Translations under genes and position numbers: made by a program
The notes under the pieces: generated by a model
Told to the model about the DNA's origin: nothing
The model's input: the letters and a program-made list of their open reading frames with translations, nothing else
Database searches by the model: none
NCBI GenBank assembly: GCA_963521545.1
Contig: CAUQVP010000048.1
Coordinates: 1 to 13,652 of the forward strand
Length of the DNA: 13,652 nucleotides
Direction of reading: 5' to 3'
Origin: JABCPE02 sp963521545
GTDB taxonomy: Bacteria > Bacteroidota > Bacteroidia > Flavobacteriales > Weeksellaceae
Shown here: in pieces, positions 1-7,751 of the stretch
How positions within the stretch are numbered: the first letter of the stretch is position 1
Layout of the letters: every line of letters starts with the position of its first letter

Positions 1-1
1 A

Positions 2-1432
2 ATGGATTTACAAACAGCAAAAAAGAAAGCTACGAGAGTCCTCATAGCTGGTATAATTTCCAACTTCTCTGTTGGGATATTATACACTTGGAGTAACTTG
101 AAGGATGCCCTTCAGTACACTGCAAAAAATGGATTCCAAGACAACACATTGGCCATTGACTCTGCTGACAGATTGTACTCTGCTTGGGGACAGTCTGACC
201 TAGCATTACCTTATGGTATTGGAGGTTTTACTTCAGCGTTTATCGTTGTATTCGCTGGAGCTTGGCAGGATAAAATCGGTCCTACTAAGGTTATCTTGAT
301 CGGGGTGTTAATGACAGGGATCGGAGCTATCCTTTGTAGTTTCTTGACTAACCATCCTTATTTATTTACTTTCGTATTCGCTATGATCGTAGGTAATGGT
401 ATCGGATTCGTGTATGCTTGTCCTCGTGCGGCTGCGATGAAATGGTTCCACCCATCTAAAAAAGGGATGATCAACGGTCTTGTAGTAGCAGGATTCGGTC
501 TTGGAGCTCTTTGGTTAGGACCACTTGAAACATTGTTCTTAAAACAACAAGCGTTCATCTGGACTATCGATTCTTTCCCTCACTTATCATTAGAAAATAC
601 TTTGAGAGTATTAGGATGTGCTATCCTTGCTATGGGTATCCCAGCTGCATTGAATGTAGTAAACCCTCCTGCAGGATATGAAGTACCTGAACCAGAAGTA
701 GATGCTAACAAACCAGTAAAAGAAAACGCTAAGAAAACAGCTTCTATCGGAACTGCAGCTATGGCTAAAACTTGGCAAGCTTGGGCATTGTTCTCTATCT
801 ATGCTCTATATTGTTCTGCTGGTGCGATGGTTATCTCTAACTCTTCTGACATCATGAGAGTACAGTCTGGACTAAAAGCAGGAACTATTGCTGCTGAATA
901 CGCAGAAACAGCAACTGCATTACTAGGGGTGATGGTACCAGTAACTTCTATCTCTAACGCTACAGGTCGTGCATTAGGAGGTATGATTTCTGACATCATC
1001 GGTAGAAAGAATGTATACTATGTAATCCACACTATCCAAGCGATTAACATGTTCTTCTTCCACACTTATGACACTCCAGTAAAAATCATCTTAGGAACTA
1101 TCCTTACTTGTGTGGTTTATGGTTCTGTAATGAGTACAACACCATCTATTGTAGCTGACTACTTCGGTCTTAAAGCTTACGGTGCTAACTATGGTGTAGT
1201 GTATACAGGTTGGGGAGCATCTCTAATCATTGGTCCACAAATCGCGGCTTACTCTAACAAATTGGCTGAAGCAAACAACGCGCCAGGTGAAGCTTATTTC
1301 TTCGCTTACCACGCAGCTATCGTGTTGATCGCAATTTCATTCGTTCTTGCATTCTTGGTTAAAAAACCTAAATTCAGACAAGAAGATGTTATTGATGATT
1401 ACATCTTAGGACCAGATGAACTTAAAAAATAA
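2..1432 (+). CDS. MFS transporter, oxalate/formate antiporter (OFA)-like, 476 aa
   Basis: Inner-membrane secondary carrier, probably for a small mono- or dicarboxylate. The OFA family includes oxalate/formate exchangers and lactate or pyruvate carriers; the substrate cannot be read here. About 12 hydrophobic segments form two halves joined by a hydrophilic loop at residues 222-255. The first-half motif A is degenerate (GAWQDKIG, 86-93) and the second-half one is good (GGMISDIIGRK, 326-336). Family blocks are seen at 130-170 (GNGIGF, AAAMKWF, VVAGFGLGAL) and 382-412 (SIVADYFG, NYGVVYTGWG, IIGP). Codons are rich in C-ending forms (ATC, TTC, AAC, CAC), unlike hemW or xrtF, which suggests high expression. 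The ATG lies one base into the window, so promoter and possible upstream starts are unseen; TM1 beginning near residue 12 makes this start reasonable. The gene ends just before a strong hairpin terminator. Confidence 0.9.
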   Translation: MDLQTAKKKATRVLIAGIISNFSVGILYTWSNLKDALQYTAKNGFQDNTLAIDSADRLYSAWGQSDLALPYGIGGFTSAFIVVFAGAWQDKIGPTKVILIGVLMTGIGAILCSFLTNHPYLFTFVFAMIVGNGIGFVYACPRAAAMKWFHPSKKGMINGLVVAGFGLGALWLGPLETLFLKQQAFIWTIDSFPHLSLENTLRVLGCAILAMGIPAALNVVNPPAGYEVPEPEVDANKPVKENAKKTASIGTAAMAKTWQAWALFSIYALYCSAGAMVISNSSDIMRVQSGLKAGTIAAEYAETATALLGVMVPVTSISNATGRALGGMISDIIGRKNVYYVIHTIQAINMFFFHTYDTPVKIILGTILTCVVYGSVMSTTPSIVADYFGLKAYGANYGVVYTGWGASLIIGPQIAAYSNKLAEANNAPGEAYFFAYHAAIVLIAISFVLAFLVKKPKFRQEDVIDDYILGPDELKK

Positions 1433-1450
1433 TTAAGTTTAATTATAAAT

Positions 1451-1480
1451 AAAGACTCCCATTTGGGAGTCTTTTTATTT
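1451..1480. terminator. Bidirectional intrinsic terminator between MFS gene and hemW
   Basis: A perfect 10-bp stem (1451-1460 AAAGACTCCC with 1465-1474 GGGAGTCTTT) has a 4-nt ATTT loop. It is followed on the plus strand by TTTTTATTTT-like sequence and on the minus strand by TTTATTTAT, so it can stop both convergent transcripts. Confidence 0.93.
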
Positions 1481-1496
1481 TGAGAATATTCTAAAA

Positions 1497-2621
1497 TCAT
1501 ATCAAAAATAAATCCGAAGCGATTCCATCTGCAAAAAACCAATGCTTCTCAGGGATTTTGAGATAATTATTTTCTATGAGAAGAATTCCCTGCTCTATTT
1601 TAGGCTGAATATCAGCATTGAATTTTTGTATAATTTCATCTGAAAAGTCGTTTTTTATTTTTGCTAAATCTACTCCCCAGCTCGTGCGAAGTCCTATCAT
1701 CAGCATTTCATTATATCTATCTTTTTCGGACAATATTTCTTTTTCTATTGGTAGTTTGCCTTGCAAAAGATCTTTGATGTATAACGAGTTGTTAGCAATG
1801 TTCCATGCTCGGATCTGCTCTCCATCGTAAGAATGTGCCGAAGGCCCGATTCCTAAATAGGGTTTATATTTCCAATAAGAAGTATTGTGTTTAGAATAAA
1901 AATCAGGCTTCCCGAAATTTGATATTTCATAATGGTCAAAGCCATTATCTTTCAAAAAATCTACCATGTAGTAGAATTCCTCGTTTTGTGTATTTTCTTT
2001 CGGAGGGCTTATTTTTCCTTTGGTTATCCAGTTTTCAAGAGCAGTTCTCGGCTCTATGGTCAGCGCATAAGAAGAAATATGCGGAACTTCCAGCTCTATG
2101 GCTTTATCCAAATTTTGCTTCCAAATTTCAAAATTCGATGTAGGCGCTCCGTAAATTAAATCTATACTAATATTCTGAATACCTGCATCTTGTGCCCTTT
2201 TCACTGAAGATTCTGCTTGTGAGGAACTGTGCGCACGATTCATCAGCTTCAAATCTTCATCATGGAAACTCTGTATTCCTATGGAAAGTCGGTTAATCCC
2301 AATTTCTGCAATTCCCTTCAAAAATTTTTGGTCTAAATCATCTGGATTTGCCTCCAAGGTAATTTCTATATCCCTAGAAAAATCAAAATATTTCAGGATT
2401 TCATCCATCAACATTTTAATTTCATCCACTTCCAAAATAGACGGCGTTCCTCCTCCGAAATACAGGGTTTCTAAGGTTTTGTTTTTCAGCTCATTATTTC
2501 TTAATGATAATTCGTTTTTAATGGCGAAAAGCATCTCATTTTTCAATTTCAAAGAAGTAGAAAAATGAAAATTACAATAGCTGCACTTCTGTTTACAAAA
2601 AGGAATATGAATATAAAGCAT
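1497..2621 (-). CDS. hemW: Radical SAM heme chaperone HemW (HemN-like), 374 aa
   Basis: Cytosolic radical-SAM protein. Family members bind a 4Fe-4S cluster and heme and deliver heme to target proteins. The cluster motif is at the very N-terminus: C9-x3-C13-x2-C16 within HIPFCKQKCSYCNF. The residue two after the third Cys is Phe; oxygen-independent coproporphyrinogen oxidase HemN has a fourth Cys there, so HemW is preferred over HemN. Other SAM-barrel blocks are GGGTPS (56-61), LEANPDDL (89-96), RLSIGIQSFHD (111-121), YEISNFGKP (231-239) and the GIGPSAHSY region (257-265). A HemN_C-like region follows from about 298. Length matches the family (about 375). The start gives the usual short lead before HIPFC. 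The gene is convergent with the MFS gene and divergent from ppsA. A terminator-like hairpin sits immediately upstream of its start codon. Confidence 0.95.
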   Translation of the reverse strand: MLYIHIPFCKQKCSYCNFHFSTSLKLKNEMLFAIKNELSLRNNELKNKTLETLYFGGGTPSILEVDEIKMLMDEILKYFDFSRDIEITLEANPDDLDQKFLKGIAEIGINRLSIGIQSFHDEDLKLMNRAHSSSQAESSVKRAQDAGIQNISIDLIYGAPTSNFEIWKQNLDKAIELEVPHISSYALTIEPRTALENWITKGKISPPKENTQNEEFYYMVDFLKDNGFDHYEISNFGKPDFYSKHNTSYWKYKPYLGIGPSAHSYDGEQIRAWNIANNSLYIKDLLQGKLPIEKEILSEKDRYNEMLMIGLRTSWGVDLAKIKNDFSDEIIQKFNADIQPKIEQGILLIENNYLKIPEKHWFFADGIASDLFLI

Positions 2622-2625
2622 AAAG

Positions 2626-2646
2626 AAAAAACTCCCTCAGCGGGAG
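2626..2646 (-). terminator. Terminator-like hairpin abutting the hemW start (possible attenuator)
   Basis: Read on the minus strand, CTCCC-GCTGA-GGGAG (2646-2632) is followed by TTTTTT (2631-2626). The hemW ATG lies four bases beyond the T-run. The stem is only 5 bp but GC-rich, and the shape is that of an intrinsic terminator. No minus-strand gene lies upstream for it to end, so it would sit in the hemW leader. Function is inferred. Confidence 0.5.
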
Positions 2647-2670
2647 AATATATTTCATAAAAGCGAACCT

Positions 2671-2678
2671 CAAAGGTA
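2671..2678 (-). promoter_or_regulatory. hemW: Putative hemW promoter -7 box (TACCTTTG)
   Basis: An exact match to the Bacteroidota -7 consensus TAnnTTTG on the minus strand, 49 bases upstream of the hemW ATG. No good -33 TTTG is seen at normal spacing; the region is T-rich. Transcription starting about 7 bases after the box would give a leader of about 40 nt containing the hairpin at 2632-2646. Confidence 0.45.
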
Positions 2679-2725
2679 CGCCTTTATTTGCAATAAAAAA
2701 ATAGTTTTATGTGCTTTTTTTAGCG

Positions 2726-2733
2726 TAAATTTG
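2726..2733 (+). promoter_or_regulatory. ppsA: Putative ppsA promoter -7 box (TAAATTTG)
   Basis: An exact TAnnTTTG match 62 bases upstream of the ppsA ATG, with a weak TTTT at 2705-2708 in the -33 position. It implies a leader of about 55 nt that is AT-rich. No Shine-Dalgarno is visible, only an A-rich stretch before the ATG, as is common in Bacteroidota. Confidence 0.5.
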
Positions 2734-2795
2734 AGATATATAACTTTCTCGTAATAAATGAATTAAATCATAATTTAACCTAAATTTTTCTAAAA

Positions 2796-5525
2796 ATGAA
2801 CAAAGAACAAATGTATGCTGCTTGTGAATTTGACAGCGAGGGAAATCTACTATGGGCAGGAGGAACTGCCGAAAAGCCTTGGATAGTATCTACCTATAAC
2901 GCTGGTATTTTGAATAAAGACTGGGTTGGTGGAAAATCTGCAAAACAGGCTGATATTTTCCGAAAACTAAATGGACTAGACAGCCATATGTCTCCAAAAG
3001 CACAGGAAATCATAGATTCATTAAAAAATCAACCTCTTCATGTAATTGCTGAAAATCAGTTCGCGGTAACAGATTATGCATATCAGTTGTTCATCTCTCC
3101 TCTTCTTCCTGAATTGAGAAAATTTTTAGACAGAAATATATTAGATTTACAAAACAATGAAAGTTTTTCCACTGCGGAAAAAAACTGCCAAGACCTCATC
3201 AGAAAAGTAGAATTTTCTACGGAATTTGTAGAAGCGGTGCGTGTCGCTTTCGAATGGCTGGACAAAAAAAATCCTAATGTCCCAAGAGCTGTCCGTTCCA
3301 CAGCGCCTTCCGAAGATGGAGGAGAATTCAGCGGAAGTGGAAAATATTCTACTAAACTACGCCAGTTTGGTTTTGAGGAAGTTCTCAATGCTATCAAAGC
3401 TTGTTTCGTTTCTCGTTTTAATCGTGGTGCACTGCACTATCAGTTTTCGGCTCCACATGCTTTCGGCGAGGATTTAGCATCTCTTTCATTTGCTGTGATG
3501 GTACAGGATATGCAGCCGAGCATAGATGTGGCGGGAACTATTTTCACGGCTGACACACAGAGCAATCACCCTGGTTTTGTAGAAATTAACTTCACTTACG
3601 GACTTGGCGAAGCTGTGGTTTCTGGTAGAGTTTCTAGTGACTCTTGGATTTTTGCAAAAAGACCTTTGCGACTAAAAAAAGATGGTCTAATAGACTTTAA
3701 ACTCGGTGAAAAACAAGAGTATTTCGATGGAGAATGGCATAAAAACACTCCTGAAAACTCTGCAAAAAAATGTATGGCTGATGAGACTGCTTCTACCCTT
3801 TCTACAATAGGAATGCTCCTTGGCGATTTATTCAGAGAACTGGATGTGGAAAGTATAGAGAGTGATTTGGAGGCGGCTATTAACTTTAAGACAAACACCA
3901 TCATCATCACTCAGCAGAGAGCAATCACCACTCTGAAACACGAGCCTATACATAAGAAATTCACTCTCGATGGACTGAATGAAGATGGACAAGAAAACGC
4001 TACTTTAGAAAGTGCGCTGCTTCTAAAATCAAAAGGTATCAATGCTGGGATTCCAAGTATCACGCACGGAGTTGTAATCTCTCTCTTTGGCGAAGGAGCT
4101 GAGTTCAAAAGAGATTTTGAAAAGAAATTTAATGAAAAGAAAAAACAAATCACAGATAAATACGGCGACAAAATAGGAGTAATCCTCGTAACAGCAATGA
4201 CTTACCCATGGATGGAGCCTTCTATGGAACAAACTGTAGCCTGCATTACCACTCGTGGAGGGAAAAATGACCATACTCCTATCTGGTGTAAAGAACATGG
4301 CCTGCCGTGTGCTGTATCCGTAAAGGGCGCACCTGAATTCCTAAAAGACGGCAACCTAATCACTTACTATGGCGTGGGAGATACTCCTGCTTTTTATGAA
4401 GGTCGCCACCAGTATTCTGTAACAGAAACACAATTAGAAGGGCTAAAACCTTCTCCTATCCCTATCCGTCTGATAGTATCCGATGCGAGTACAGCTAGGT
4501 CTGTATGTATGCGTTCTTATTTCCCTTCTCTCAATATTGGTAGAGGTTCTGGACTTGTTCGCTGGGAAATGCTGGCAGCAAAACTTAGAGTGCATCCTAT
4601 GGCGGTGATGAATTATTCTACTTTGGAGAGTGACTTCTTACAGCTGGTAGGTCAGGGAAGAATGACAAAAGAAGAAGCTGTAAAAACAGCCGAAAGTGTA
4701 GCTGAATTTATCCGAACTGAATCTGGTGAGCTTTCTCCTGTGGATTGGTATGTAAAAGCCCTCGCAAGGGAAATTGCTGGAATCGTTTCGCCATACTATA
4801 CTGATGATATCAATGAGCCTATGGTCGTGCGTCTTCCTGACTTTAAAACCAATGAACATGCTGATTTATTAGGTGGTAGAGCCTATGAACCTGTAGAAGA
4901 AAACCCTATGCTGGGAGACAGAGGCGCAGGAAAATATTTAGGAGCATACCAAAAAGCATTCCTTGCCATAGACCTAAAAGCTTTGGCATATGTGATAAAT
5001 GATATGGGATATACCAATATCCACATAGAAGTTCCTTTTGTGAGAACACCTGATGAGATGAAAGAAGTTGCTAGATTGGTAAAAGAAAGCGGTATCAATA
5101 TTCCTCTTCAAATGATGTTTGAACTTCCTGTGAATATTTCTCGCGCAACAGAGTTTTTCAAAGTGTCTGATGGTGGTCAGATAGGGTCTAATGACCTTTT
5201 ACAACTGGAATTCGGATTAGACCGCTCTGGAGGAGATATTCTGCCTTGGCATATACAACATCTACAATCTAGAATAGAAAACCTCATCCAAGAAAGAAAT
5301 ACTACAAAACCTGAGTTCCATTTAGGTCTCTGTGGAAACCTTCCTTCTACCAATCCAGAGTTTGCAAAATGGCTGGTAGATGCTGGAATAGACGAGTTCT
5401 CTGTCACGCCTGATGCTCTGATTCCTGCCCTGCTGGGAGTAACTGGAGAAACACCCGATGGGAAACAAAACATCATGGTTTATACCGCAGAAGGCGAAGT
5501 ATTCGTAAATGGACAAAAAGCATAA
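2796..5525 (+). CDS. ppsA: Phosphoenolpyruvate synthase (pyruvate, water dikinase), long divergent form, 909 aa
   Basis: Converts pyruvate + ATP + water to PEP + AMP + Pi for gluconeogenesis, in the cytosol. Three domains are in the usual order. The ATP-grasp-like N domain is at about 40-380 (GGK 45-47, AVRSTAPSED 165-174, YGLGEAVVSGRV 268-279, IITQQRA 370-376). The swivelling phosphohistidine domain is at about 460-530 (LVTAMTYPWMEP 464-475, RGGKNDH 487-493, with H493 as the phosphocarrier). The C-terminal PEP barrel is at about 555-880 (GLVRWE 586-591, RLPDFKTNEHADLLGG 679-694, ENPMLGDRGAGKY 702-714, GSNDLLQLEFGLDR 797-810, GLCGNLPS 844-851). Substrate-site R589, R679, E776, N799 and C846 are all present by my alignment from memory. 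It is about 115 residues longer than E. coli PpsA. The histidine loop reads N-D-H where T-C-H is usual. It stands alone between two promoter/terminator boundaries. Confidence 0.9.
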   Translation: MNKEQMYAACEFDSEGNLLWAGGTAEKPWIVSTYNAGILNKDWVGGKSAKQADIFRKLNGLDSHMSPKAQEIIDSLKNQPLHVIAENQFAVTDYAYQLFISPLLPELRKFLDRNILDLQNNESFSTAEKNCQDLIRKVEFSTEFVEAVRVAFEWLDKKNPNVPRAVRSTAPSEDGGEFSGSGKYSTKLRQFGFEEVLNAIKACFVSRFNRGALHYQFSAPHAFGEDLASLSFAVMVQDMQPSIDVAGTIFTADTQSNHPGFVEINFTYGLGEAVVSGRVSSDSWIFAKRPLRLKKDGLIDFKLGEKQEYFDGEWHKNTPENSAKKCMADETASTLSTIGMLLGDLFRELDVESIESDLEAAINFKTNTIIITQQRAITTLKHEPIHKKFTLDGLNEDGQENATLESALLLKSKGINAGIPSITHGVVISLFGEGAEFKRDFEKKFNEKKKQITDKYGDKIGVILVTAMTYPWMEPSMEQTVACITTRGGKNDHTPIWCKEHGLPCAVSVKGAPEFLKDGNLITYYGVGDTPAFYEGRHQYSVTETQLEGLKPSPIPIRLIVSDASTARSVCMRSYFPSLNIGRGSGLVRWEMLAAKLRVHPMAVMNYSTLESDFLQLVGQGRMTKEEAVKTAESVAEFIRTESGELSPVDWYVKALAREIAGIVSPYYTDDINEPMVVRLPDFKTNEHADLLGGRAYEPVEENPMLGDRGAGKYLGAYQKAFLAIDLKALAYVINDMGYTNIHIEVPFVRTPDEMKEVARLVKESGINIPLQMMFELPVNISRATEFFKVSDGGQIGSNDLLQLEFGLDRSGGDILPWHIQHLQSRIENLIQERNTTKPEFHLGLCGNLPSTNPEFAKWLVDAGIDEFSVTPDALIPALLGVTGETPDGKQNIMVYTAEGEVFVNGQKA

Positions 5526-5532
5526 ATCAAAC

Positions 5533-5570
5533 AAAAGAGAGAGACCAAAAATCTCTCTCTTTTCTTTTTT
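5533..5570. terminator. Bidirectional intrinsic terminator between ppsA and rluD
   Basis: A 12-bp perfect stem, AAAAGAGAGAGA (5533-5544) with TCTCTCTCTTTT (5552-5563), has a 7-nt loop and is followed by CTTTTTT. On the minus strand the stem is followed by TTTTGTTTG, so it can also end the rluD transcript arriving from the other side. Confidence 0.9.
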
Positions 5571-5590
5571 AAGAATTAAATATTTTATTT

Positions 5591-6646
5591 TTAATTCGAA
5601 GCTAAATAATTTCTCCATTTTTCAGCAGCTTCCTGCATGTCCTTTGGCATTGGACTCTCAAAATACATTTCCTTTTTGGTTGTCGGATGGATAAACCCAA
5701 GTGTATGAGCATGCAGAGCGTGTCTTGGTAATATTTCAAAAATATTTTGGATAAACTGCTTGTATTTCGGAAGATTTTGTCCCCTTAGAGGAATATGTCC
5801 TTCATATCTTTCATCATTGAAAAGAGTGTGCCCTATGTGGCGGAAATGAGCCCTTATCTGATGCGTTCGTCCTGTTTCCAGCTTACATTCTACCCAAGTC
5901 ATATATCGGAAACGCTCTAAAACTTTATAATGAGTCACAGCGTGTTTGCCGACGCTTCCATCTTCATAGACCGCCATCTGCATTCTATTTTTTTCGTGGC
6001 GTCCTATGTGTCCGCGAATAGTTCCCTCATCATTTTCTAAATTTCCCCAAACAAAAGCCCAGTAGAGCCGTTTGGTTTTTCGTTCAAAAAACTGTTTCGC
6101 AAGGAAACTCATTGCATATTCATTTTTAGCAATGACAAGAAGCCCAGAGGTATCTTTATCAATCCTATGAACCAGCCCCACACGGTCTAAATCCGTTTTC
6201 AAACCATTTTTCTCAAAATGATAGGCCACGGCATTGACTAGTGTTTTATCCCAGTTCCCAAAACCAGGGTGTACAACCATTCCTGCTTCCTTATCCACTA
6301 CCAATACATCATCATCTTCATAAACGATATTGATAGGAATATCCTGAGGAATGATAACATTTTCGCGAGGAGGATGAGCGAGAAGAACCGAAATCTGGTC
6401 GTTAGGTTTTACTCTATAGTTCTGTTTTACAGGAACTCCATTTACAACCACATTACCAGCGCGGCAAGTCTGAGAAATTTTATTTCGGGAGGAATTTTGT
6501 CTAAAAATCAACAAAAATTTGTCTATCCTGAGAGGTTCCTGATTCTTATCTACGACAATATTGAGATGCTCATACAGATCACTCCCTTCCTCCAAAGATT
6601 CATTGAGAACCTCATCTTCTATAAAATCTTCATTTTCTTCTATCAT
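5591..6646 (-). CDS. rluD: RluA/RluD-family 23S rRNA pseudouridine synthase, 351 aa
   Basis: Isomerises uridines in RNA. E. coli RluD modifies helix 69 of 23S rRNA (U1911, U1915, U1917); the same target is likely but inferred. Residues 1-30 are a strongly acidic lead. An S4 RNA-binding domain follows at about 39-90 (LRIDKFL, then VVVNG and VKPNDQI). The synthase domain has LVVDKEAGMVVHPG (115-128) and the catalytic motif HRIDKDTSGLLVIAK (160-174), where D163 is the nucleophile. Later blocks are ETGRTHQIRAH (257-267) and HALHAHTLGF (309-318). Length is slightly over the usual 320-330 because of the acidic lead. It starts 10 bp after the PASTA gene ends on the same strand, so the two are almost certainly cotranscribed. 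RluD rather than RluA/RluC is chosen because of the S4 domain and overall layout. Confidence 0.93.
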   Translation of the reverse strand: MIEENEDFIEDEVLNESLEEGSDLYEHLNIVVDKNQEPLRIDKFLLIFRQNSSRNKISQTCRAGNVVVNGVPVKQNYRVKPNDQISVLLAHPPRENVIIPQDIPINIVYEDDDVLVVDKEAGMVVHPGFGNWDKTLVNAVAYHFEKNGLKTDLDRVGLVHRIDKDTSGLLVIAKNEYAMSFLAKQFFERKTKRLYWAFVWGNLENDEGTIRGHIGRHEKNRMQMAVYEDGSVGKHAVTHYKVLERFRYMTWVECKLETGRTHQIRAHFRHIGHTLFNDERYEGHIPLRGQNLPKYKQFIQNIFEILPRHALHAHTLGFIHPTTKKEMYFESPMPKDMQEAAEKWRNYLASN

Positions 6647-6656
6647 CTTATTTTCT

Positions 6657-7682
6657 CTACTCTACTACTACTTTTTTAGGTTTTGGTTTTTCGGCTGGTT
6701 TCGTAGTGTTTTCTTTAGGTTTTTCCTCTGTTTTTTTAGTGTCTTTTTTCTCCTCAGGTTTTTTCGTTTCCGCTGGTTTAGCAGGAGAAGACTCTACTTT
6801 TATGTTTTGCTTTGTAGAAGAAGGATATTCCATCGGTGTATTAGCCTGTCTGGTTTCCCTTGCTGGTTCACTTGGTTCATCCTTCGGAAGTCCATATATT
6901 TTATCCAGCTCTCTTGCTTTATCGACCATTTCGGCAGGCGTTTTCTTACTTGCCCAGACATCTATCTGCATTCCTTGGTCTCTAAGGCTACCCACGGCAG
7001 GGTCTTGGTAGTAGACTATATCATTTTCATCTTTTACTCCGCTTTCGTATTCTGCGATACCAAACTCAAAATTATTAGCCATAATCACTTCGCGAGCTTC
7101 TTTCACAGTAAGTCCTACTACATTTGGAACAGCGATATCCCTAAGCGGCCCAGAACCGATAATCAAATCTATTACAGAAAACTTCGGTAGGAGAGTTCCT
7201 GGTTTTAGTTCCTGTCCTTTATATATCATTTTCAGAACGGCATCTTTCTGGATACTTGGTTCATAGATGGTATCACCCACTTTTAGTCCCACAAGCTCTA
7301 ACCTACTAAATGCCAATCCTTTATATTTTTCTAAAAGATTAGGAACTTCCACTTTTGCCCAAGTTTTTGGATTGATTCTCAGGATAACAGTCCTGCCCTC
7401 TTTCACACGAGAACCTGCGGCAGGATAAATTTGTAACACCTGAAAAGGCTTGTATTTAGGGTCGTATTTAAAACTATCCACTTCCACATCCAGCCCCATG
7501 TTTTCTAATTCTTTTACGGCCTCTTGGACAGACATATTTACCACATTCGGAACGGGTACCTCTTTTCCGTGGTTGGTGTGAGTATCCAGCCATCTGAATG
7601 TCCCCCAAACCAAACCAAAAAATATCCCTAGGGTAATTAAAATATTTACCCAAACTTTCCAGTGAAGAAATGATTTAAACAT
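6657..7682 (-). CDS. Membrane-anchored protein with three PASTA domains and a charged Pro/Lys/Glu tail, 341 aa
   Basis: A single transmembrane helix at about residues 10-30 leaves a short basic N-terminus inside and the rest in the periplasm. Three PASTA repeats follow: about 42-104 (VPVPNVVNMSVQEA), 112-177 (VEVPNLLEKYKGLA) and 184-244 (IAVPNVVGLTVKEAREV). Each begins with a V-P-N block and ends with a short beta strand. PASTA domains in penicillin-binding proteins and PrkC-type kinases are known to bind muropeptides or peptidoglycan. Here there is neither a kinase nor a transpeptidase domain, so the protein would be a sensor, scaffold or wall anchor. Residues 265-341 are low-complexity (KPAETKKPEEKK type) and probably disordered. 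It is the first gene of a pair with rluD and is divergent from xrtF. Confidence 0.88.
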   Translation of the reverse strand: MFKSFLHWKVWVNILITLGIFFGLVWGTFRWLDTHTNHGKEVPVPNVVNMSVQEAVKELENMGLDVEVDSFKYDPKYKPFQVLQIYPAAGSRVKEGRTVILRINPKTWAKVEVPNLLEKYKGLAFSRLELVGLKVGDTIYEPSIQKDAVLKMIYKGQELKPGTLLPKFSVIDLIIGSGPLRDIAVPNVVGLTVKEAREVIMANNFEFGIAEYESGVKDENDIVYYQDPAVGSLRDQGMQIDVWASKKTPAEMVDKARELDKIYGLPKDEPSEPARETRQANTPMEYPSSTKQNIKVESSPAKPAETKKPEEKKDTKKTEEKPKENTTKPAEKPKPKKVVVE

Positions 7683-7710
7683 ATTTTTAGTGTCAATTAA
7701 ATTGCAAAAG

Positions 7711-7718
7711 CAAATATA
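7711..7718 (-). promoter_or_regulatory. Putative promoter -7 box for the PASTA-rluD pair (TATATTTG)
   Basis: An exact TAnnTTTG match on the minus strand, 28 bases upstream of the PASTA gene ATG, predicting a leader of about 20 nt. No clear -33 TTTG is present. It lies back-to-back with the xrtF box at 7752-7759. Confidence 0.5.
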
Positions 7719-7751
7719 TAGTTTTTCATTAAATTTTTCCTATTTTTTGTT

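Noticed and set aside
1497..2621. Assignment of this gene as oxygen-independent coproporphyrinogen oxidase (HemN)
   Set aside because: The cluster motif lacks the fourth Cys of HemN and the protein starts directly at the motif, as in HemW.
3596..4298. Several roughly 85-105-aa minus-strand frames within ppsA
   Set aside because: All are antisense shadows of a continuous 909-codon gene with conserved motifs throughout.
6269..6679. 136-aa plus-strand open frame opposite rluD
   Set aside because: Antisense shadow of the S4 and N-terminal region of a well supported pseudouridine synthase.
6561..7190. 209-aa plus-strand open frame opposite the PASTA and rluD genes
   Set aside because: Its Phe/Arg-rich low-complexity protein is the antisense of the Lys/Glu/Pro tail; both minus-strand genes have clear domains.
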